Assembly (NCBI RefSeq): GCF_022682495.2
Contig: NC_071390.1
Location: 151,628,583 to 151,692,582 of the forward strand
Direction of reading: 5' to 3'
DNA length: 64,000 nucleotides
DNA from: Desmodus rotundus
Lineage: Eukaryota; Chordata; Mammalia; Chiroptera; Phyllostomidae
The position numbers and the translations under genes were made by a program. A model generated the notes under the pieces. It was not told the DNA's origin, made no database searches, and saw only the letters and a program-made list of their open reading frames with translations. This document shows, one piece after another, positions 57,942 through 64,000 of this stretch. How positions within the stretch are numbered: position 1 is the stretch's first letter; every line of letters begins with the position of its first letter.

Positions 57942-60076
57942 TTTTTTTAAAAAAAATGTATTTTATTGATTATGCTATTAACAATTGTCCTGACTTTCCC
58001 CCTTCGCCCGCCTCCACCCAGTACCCCCTACTCCCTCAGGCAATCCGCACACCATTGTTCATGTCCATGGGTCATAAGTTCTTTGGCTACTCCATTTCTT
58101 ATACCATATTTTACAACCTCATGGCTATTCAGTAACTACCTATGTGTACTTCTTAATCCCCTCACCTCTTCACCCATTCTCTCCTTACCTCCTCCAATCT
58201 GGCATACTTCCAGTAACTAACTACTTTTCTCTTGATTTTAAGAGTCTCTCTTTATCTTTAACCTTTGGCATTTTAATTATGATGTGTGTTGGAGTGGGCC
58301 TCTTTGCATCCATCTTGTTTGGTACTGTCTGTGCTTCCTGGACTTGCATGTCTGTTTCCTTCACCAAATTAGCGAAGTTTTCTTTCACTGTCTTTTCAGA
58401 CAGATTTCCAATTTCTTGCTCTTTCTATTCTCCTTCTTCTGGCACCCCTATCATGTGGACATCTTGAAGTTGTCCTGAAGCTGCTTATACTATCCTGAAT
58501 TTTTTGGATTCTTTTTTTCTTCTTGTTGTTCTGATTGGTTGTTTTTGGCTTCCTTATGTTCTAAATCATTGATTTGATTCTCAGCTTCATCTACTCTATT
58601 GTTGTTTCCCTGTAAATTGTTCTTTATTTTAATTAGTGTGCCCTTTGTTTCTGACTGGGTCTTGTTACGCTGCTGAGGTCCTCACTAAGTTCCCTGAGCA
58701 TGCTTAAAACCAGTGTTTTGAACTCTGCATCTGATAGATTGCTTATTGCCACTTCATTTAGCTCTTTTTCTGGAGTTTTGACCTGTTCTTTCATTTGGAC
58801 CATGATTCTTTGTCTCCTCATTTTGGCAGCCTCCCTATGTTTGTTTCTGTGTACTAGGTAGAGCTGTTTTGACTCCATGTCTTGGTAGTGTGGCCCAATA
58901 TAGTAGGTTTCCTGGAAGGTCCAGTGGCACAGCGTCCTCTATCACTCAAGCTGGGGACTCGAGGTGTGCCCTTTGTATGGGCTGAGTACACCCTTCTCTT
59001 GTAATTGAGCCTTGGTTGCTGTTGGTAGATCAATGGGAAGGATTTAGCCAGGCCAGTCAGCAGCAAGGGTTGTCCGTGGTCACTGACCACCAACCTGTAA
59101 TGTCTGTGGAGGATCAGCTATGCAGTGGCGGGGCTGTGGAGCTCTGAAGTGTCTGTAGCTGTCCATTGGGTGCATGGGCCCTGGAGTTTCCTTGGTGCTG
59201 CAGGCCAAGGTCAACCCCAAGCTGTGTTTTGCCTGGGGCCACCTTGCATGAGCTGTAAACAATCTGAGATGGCTGCTACTTGTGCTGGGCTTGGAGATTC
59301 CCAGGTGAAGCCGAACTTTGACTCTAATTCGGCTGCTGTTAGGGCTCACTGAAGCCAGCTGTTGCTTGTTTGATAAGATTCAGGAGCCAAGAACAGCCAC
59401 TCTGACGGAAAAGAAGCTTGGCTGGTCCTGTAAGTTGGGTGGGGTAGAGCCTCTGTGGAACTCCAAGGTAGGTCACACCCAGGTTAGCCAGAATAATGGA
59501 GTCTCAGCTATGGCACCACCCTACTGACTCTGTGAGGTGGAGGGCTCAGCAAAGGGACAATGGCCTGTGCTTAACCTAATGCTAGACACTTCAGTCTCTC
59601 CCTGTATTCAGTTGGTGCTCTTCAAGCTGCCACCCTCGTGCTGGAAGCTCAGAGGGAGCAAGTCTGAGTAGAGGAGTCCAGGTGTGAGTTGTCCAAGAGG
59701 AACTGCTTAGGACTCCAGCAGTCTTCTGCACACACTCAATCCGTGCTGGTTTTCACAGCCAGAAATTGTGGGGACTTACGTTCCTGGCACTGGAATCCTG
59801 GACTGCGGGGCCTAATGTGGGCCTGGGACTCCTCTCTCCTGAGATATCCCTCCTGAATTTTTATCCATGTGGGTGTGGGCCCAGCCCATTCCGCGTCCAT
59901 GCCCCTCCTATCAGTCTGAATGGATGTGGTTTCTTTAATTCTGTAGTTTTCAGTGTTCCATTCAACTCAATTTCTGATGTTCCTGCCTGACAGTTCTATA
60001 TTTTAATGGTAATTTTGATGTGGTTATGCAAAGAGCCAAGTCACGTGTGCCTATGTCACCATCTTGACTGGAAGCC
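57942..60076 (-). mobile_element. Half-L1 (HAL1-like) element, copy 3, with target-site duplication
   Basis: Minus-strand order: 5' leader of about 1.2 kb starting CTTCCAGTCAAGATGGTGAC (60076), ORF1 from 58878, then 3'UTR ending in ATTTTATTGATTATG complement and the A-tail at 57942. No ORF2 lies between ORF1 and the 3'UTR. The flanks CAGAACATTTTTC (57929-57941) and CAGAACGTTTTTC (60077-60089) form a 13-bp target-site duplication with one mismatch, so the unit of about 2.1 kb inserted as one piece. Compared with copy 2 it lacks about 300 bases covering the ORF1 C-terminal end. Confidence 0.82.
58240..58878 (-). pseudogene. L1 ORF1 (ORF1p) of half-L1 copy 3, truncated and frameshifted
   Basis: Starts MESKQLYLVHRNKHREAAKM at 58878, identical at its start to copy 2. 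Open for about 70 codons through SDAEFKTLVLSMLRELSEDL, then a frameshift near 58665 relative to copy 2 (a GTTTATG-to-GTTA shortening). Coiled-coil text (complement of 'ccaaatcattgatttgattctc'-like sequence) follows, and the C-terminal domain is removed by the deletion. Cannot encode functional ORF1p. Confidence 0.85.
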
Positions 60077-60089
60077 CAGAACGTTTTTC

Positions 60090-60798
60090 AATTAACTGTT
60101 TTCTTTTGAAGTCAGCATCTTTCTTTTATTCTTTTTCTCTCCATGTTCTTGTCCTTCTCTTCTGTTGACCACTGGAAGTTTTCTTCACTTGACTCAGATG
60201 TTCTTTCTCTGTCTCCTGCATCATACAGCTCTCATTGTGGCTCTTATCATGTTCCCCTGACCTGGCTAGCATCCACCATTTCATCTTAGTATTTCCCAGG
60301 ATCACTACGCCTTAGACAGTGGTTCCAGTGATGGGACCCTTTTAAGACATACAGAAAGCTTCTGGGATGAGCTCGGGAGAAGGGTGTGATTCTTTGGTGG
60401 GTAGCTGAAACCGAGCAGTAGACCAGCATCAGTTTGCCAGGACTGGTGCCTCACAGTTATGTGTACTACCCACAGCACACCCCATCACCTCTTGCCCTAA
60501 GAGCTCATCATCACCTGGCGCACTTCCGTTTCTGGGGTCCTGGAGAGTTTCCTGCAATGGTCATAACCCTCTGTTATGTCACACTTCTCGAATCTGGTCT
60601 TTGTCTTTGTTATGACTTACAGTTTCCTGGCATTTTGTTGTTTTTCTCATTGTTGGTTACTTCCTAGCCTCACTAGCCTCCCACTCACCCAAACCCCATG
60701 GTCACCTTTGCAGCGGCAGCCTGCATTCTCTTGCCTTTTTAACATCCTCAGGCACCTATTCTACCAAATCTCAAATTTAAGTTAAATTGCCATGTACA
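60090..60798. other. No gene seen
   Basis: Mixed-composition sequence, no exon or named repeat. Small open frames at 60434-60785 overlap in different frames and lack family motifs. Confidence 0.4.
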
Positions 60799-60961
60799 TT
60801 TTTTTTTAAATCCTCACCCGAGGATGTGTTTATTGATTTTAGTGAAAGAGGGAGAGAGGGAGGGAGGGAGTAAAGGGGAGAGAGAGAGAGAGAGAGAGAG
60901 GGAAACAGAGAGCGAAACATTGATTGGTTGCCTCCTGTATGCTCCCTGACCAGGGATTGAA
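60799..60961 (-). mobile_element. VES-type SINE, truncated at its 5' (head) end
   Basis: T-run, TCCTCACCCGAGGATGTG tail complement, long GA-rich purine tract (60866-60912, including a (GA)n run), 'ttgattggttgcctcctgtat' and 'gaccagggattgaa', after which SINE sequence stops. The tRNA-like head is missing. The (GA)n run is an internal microsatellite expansion. Confidence 0.88.
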
Positions 60962-61099
60962 AAACTGGCTCTTTCCAGAGGTGGCTTCTGGCCTTCCTTC
61001 AGAAGGCCGCCCACCTTGTCTGTCAGATTGCCGTTTTGGGCAGTCCAGCACACTTGCTGACAGTTCCTTCTTTCCCCTTCAGGTTTATTTTTTGTGTCT

Positions 61100-61720
61100 G
61101 AAGAAATCTTGTGCCTCATTTAACATTTTTGTTATGGACAGTTTAAAGTACACAAAAGTAAATAGATTTGTATAATGAACTCCCTTGTATGAATCACTTA
61201 ATTTCAATAACTTTCAAGTCATGGCCAAATTGTCTGTCTCCTACCAACTTCTCTTCCACTCCTGTATTATTTTAAAGCAAATATTATATATCAGATTACT
61301 TATTTGGATTTCAGTATGTATTCTTAATGTACAAGACCTTCTTTATAAAAATATAACCACAATACCATTATCATCCTTTAAAAAAGGCAACAATTTCAAT
61401 CAAGTATCCAGTTGGTGCTAATCCTACATCATGCATTTTTAAAGCAGTTGACTGGATTAAATCAGGGTCTAAATAAGCCCTTCCTCCATTGCAATTGGTT
61501 AATTTTTCTCTTCAGGTTTCTCCCTTACTCCCACCTCCCTTTTTGGTCCTTGACATTTATTTACTGAACATACTGGGTTTTTGTCCTGTGGATGTAGATG
61601 CTTCTGGTTACATTTCTGTGAAGTGATTAAACATACTCATCTGTCCTTTGTATTTCCTGTTGATTGGTAGTTGGATCTAGAGACATGCCCAGTTTCAGGT
61701 TTGATTTCTTTTGGCTAGTC
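61100..61720 (-). repeat. Old L1 3'UTR (L1ME-type), antisense
   Basis: 'gtttaaagtacacaaaagtaaatag', 'aactcccttgtatgaatcac', 'aaagcaaatattatatatcag' and 'gtagatgcttctggttac' keep the order of the antisense 3'UTR of old L1ME elements. Confidence 0.6.
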
Positions 61721-61802
61721 CGTGTCTTCGGCAAGTGTCTGTCTGTTGCAGACAACGTTTGCTGGTCTGTGATTAGTTGCTATTTGTGCCCAGTGCTTTA
61801 GA

Positions 61803-62025
61803 TGAGAGGTTGGCAAACTTTCTCTGTAAGGGAGCCAGTAGTGTATATTTTAGACTCTGTGGGCCATCTGGTCTCCTGTGCAGCAACTACTAAACTCGAC
61901 CGTTGTAATGGGAAAGCAGCCACAGACAAAATGTAAATGAATTGGCATGGTTATGTTCCAGGAGAACTTTATTAACAAAAACAGGTGATGGACTGTCTGC
62001 TTTAGGTCTATTAAATCATTAGGGC
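61803..62025 (-). mobile_element. hAT-type (Charlie-like) DNA transposon fossil
   Basis: 'gaggttggcaaactttctctg', 'tgtgggccatctggtctcc', 'gtaatgggaaagcagccac' and 'aactttattaacaaaaacagg' are the complement of the element at 12843-13405, so the two copies lie in opposite orientation. No coding capacity remains. Confidence 0.7.
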
Positions 62026-62139
62026 TTGCAAGATGGTGATATTTTAATACTATAACTTTGCTGTTCGTATGTTTGGTGAAATGCTCTATTTACAAACTGT
62101 GCCTCGTGTATTATTCGTTACCTGGTAGTACAGTTTGTG

Positions 62140-62646
62140 CAGTCATGCACCACCTAGCAGTGTTTCAGTCAACAAGGGACCATGTATGACAGTGGTCCCG
62201 GGAGACTGCAATGGAGGGGAAAATTCCTATTGCCTAGTGATGATCTGCCATCATCACATCAGAGTGCAGTGCACTGCTCACGTTTGTGGTGATGCAGGTG
62301 TGCATGAGTGCTGCCGGTTGTATGAAAGTGTAGCAGATTGGATTATAGACAGGACGTGATACTTGGTAATGATAACAGGTGACTATTACTGGTTTATGTA
62401 TTCACCAAACTACACTTTTTATCATTGTTTTAGAGTGTACTCTTTCTACTTAACAAAAAAAAATTGCTGTAAAACCCTGTGCTGTTACGCTAGCAGCAGC
62501 CTCATCATCTTGTATTTATCGCATCTCTTGATTGTTTCACTTTCTCTTGTGCTTGGTTTGATCTCGTGTTGTTTGGTACAGTACCGTGCTGTATAGACTT
62601 GTGGCCTGGGAGCAATAGACTGCACCGCAGAGCCTAGGTGTGTAGG
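62140..62646 (+). mobile_element. Tigger-type (pogo-like) DNA transposon fossil, internally deleted
   Basis: Left end CAGTCATGCACCACCTAGCA then 'tcagtcaacaagggaccatg' and 'aaaattcctattgcctagtga'. Middle 'tatcattgttttagagtgtac'. Right part 'agtaccgtgctgtatagac' and 'ggagcaatagactgcaccgc'. These are in Tigger order, but the transposase-coding middle is deleted. The right terminus is degraded. Ancient, shared by eutherians. Confidence 0.75.
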
Positions 62647-63035
62647 ATTTACCCACAGTTTGGGTATTTAGTTATCCCTTTGTGGATGTTTGTTATCGCC
62701 TTTTTTGTCTGTTGTGAGTAACACCGCTATGGACAGTGATGTTCTGCATTCTGTCCTCAGAAGCAAGTCTCTAAATCTCCTCCGTACTCGAGAGGAGGTG
62801 ATGACCTAGGGGTGTGAGTACCAGGAGGTGGGTTCCTCTCAGAGGCTACCTCCTACCCTGGTTAAGTCAAGTCTTAATCATTCTTCTCTGTACAGTTATT
62901 CACCAACTGAATATGTATTTAAGTGCATTTATTTTACTTTTGATATTTAATAACAGTTCTAAATTTTGTTTTATAATTATGTATAATAGTTTCATAGTGT
63001 CAAAGTCAAACCCACAAAACAAGGTTTAGTCAAAG
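62647..63035. other. No gene seen
   Basis: 62670-62720 has text like 'gttgtgagtaacaccgctatgg' that hints at an antisense L1 scrap; not secure. Confidence 0.35.
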
Positions 63036-63039
63036 GAGT

Positions 63040-64000
63040 CTGACTTTTCTGTTTTCTCTACCTTTCCTTCTAAGTAATTACATTCTTAAAGCTTCAGTTT
63101 ATTTTTCCATTCTGTTATTTTTTTTACTTTTTTTAATGTAAGTACACTATATATTCATATTCCTCCTTTCTTACATATATGATAAAATACTATATACCTT
63201 GCTTTTTTTTTTTAACTTAATATATATCCTGGAGATCACTTTAGTAAATTACTCATTTCTTCTTACAGCTACATAATATCCCATTGGATGAATAAATAAA
63301 ACATTTTATTTAACCAGTTTCCAATTGTTGGGCAGTTGGGTTGTTTCTAATTTTTATAAATACCAATGCAGTGAATAGCCTTGTACATGTAAATACCTTT
63401 TTATGTTTGCCCTTATGTTTGGGACAGATTGCTGGATGCAGAATTGCAGGGTCAAAGGGTAAATGAGTATGCAGTTTTACTAGATATTGCCACATTTATC
63501 CTTGCAAGAATTACATCTCTTTGTGTTCCCATCAGTACAGCATGACAGTACCTATTTTTCTATATTTAATCTCATCAACAGAATATGTCAAACTTTTTTT
63601 TTTTTTTTTTTGCCAAATGGCATTTCATTGCATTGTTAATTTTCATCTCTCACTATGAGTGTTTGGATATCTTTTTTAACTTTAAACATTTTTTTAATAG
63701 ACATTTCAGAACCATTTAAGTCAACAGACAAATCAGCAATGAATTATTTTAGATAATATATTCTGTTCACCTTGAGGTACACTTTGGGCTGAATATCTTT
63801 TCATGTGGTTAAGAGGCATTTGCATTTTTTTTTCTGTTAGCTGTCCGTTTCTTTAGCTCTATTTTTTCTAAGTTTGTTGTTATTTTTCTATTTTATATGC
63901 TCTCTGCATATAAGGAATATCAATCTTTTGTCTATTTTTCTTTCTGCCAGTTAAATAGAGGTATTCTGTAATCTGCCTTTAGCTTGCTTTATTTTACTTC
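63040..64000 (-). repeat. Old L1 ORF2 C-terminal part, antisense, runs off the window
   Basis: 'tttccaattgttgggcagttggg', 'gattgctggatgcagaattgcagggtcaaaggg', 'tgccaaatggcatttc' and 'atataaggaatatcaatcttttgtc' follow the antisense ORF2 C-terminal layout. The minus-strand frame 63310-63495 is ORF2 text. Non-coding. Confidence 0.75.

Overview
This window is mammalian nuclear DNA, almost certainly from a bat. The main evidence is about fourteen copies of a tRNA-derived SINE of the chiropteran VES type, on both strands. Its signature is a GCCCTGGCTGGTGTGGCTCA head, a GGTTCGATTCCC-like B box and a T/C-rich tail ending in AAATAAATAAA. Bat-type L1 3' ends and several short non-autonomous DNA transposons (hAT-like and mariner-like) fit the same assignment. 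There are no bacterial-style genes, no rRNA, no functional tRNA gene and no CRISPR. No complete protein-coding gene is visible. Most open frames over 60 codons lie in retroelement remnants or in non-coding DNA.

Layout: 1-20 kb is AT-rich intergenic or intronic DNA with old L2 pieces, VES SINEs, a 5'-truncated bat L1 (7.9-8.3 kb) and an L1-derived element lacking ORF2 (8.4-10.4 kb). A single CpG island with CCAAT and GC boxes lies at about 20.04-21.2 kb and is the only strong promoter candidate. From 21 to 57 kb the DNA looks intron-like: old L1M, L2 and MIR fossils, LTR-like repeats, VES SINEs and four small DNA transposons. Within it are two weak candidate exons, a 66-nt one at 26.81 kb and a 170-nt one at 56.69 kb. 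A transcript starting at the CpG island and running rightward would explain both, but I cannot name the gene. From 57.9 to 64 kb the window holds a third ORF2-less L1-derived element with target-site duplications, a truncated SINE, a hAT fossil, a Tigger-type fossil and an L1 fragment running off the edge.

The most interesting system is the set of three same-strand L1-derived elements (8443-10399, 49866-51640, 57942-60076). In each, a 5'UTR-like leader and an ORF1p-coding remnant run straight into the L1 3'UTR with no ORF2. This is the architecture of half-L1 (HAL1) non-autonomous retrotransposons, which would have to borrow reverse transcriptase from an autonomous L1. The third copy has an identifiable target-site duplication, so its ORF2-less form is best explained as a single mobilised unit. 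All subfamily names need a repeat-library comparison that could not be run here.
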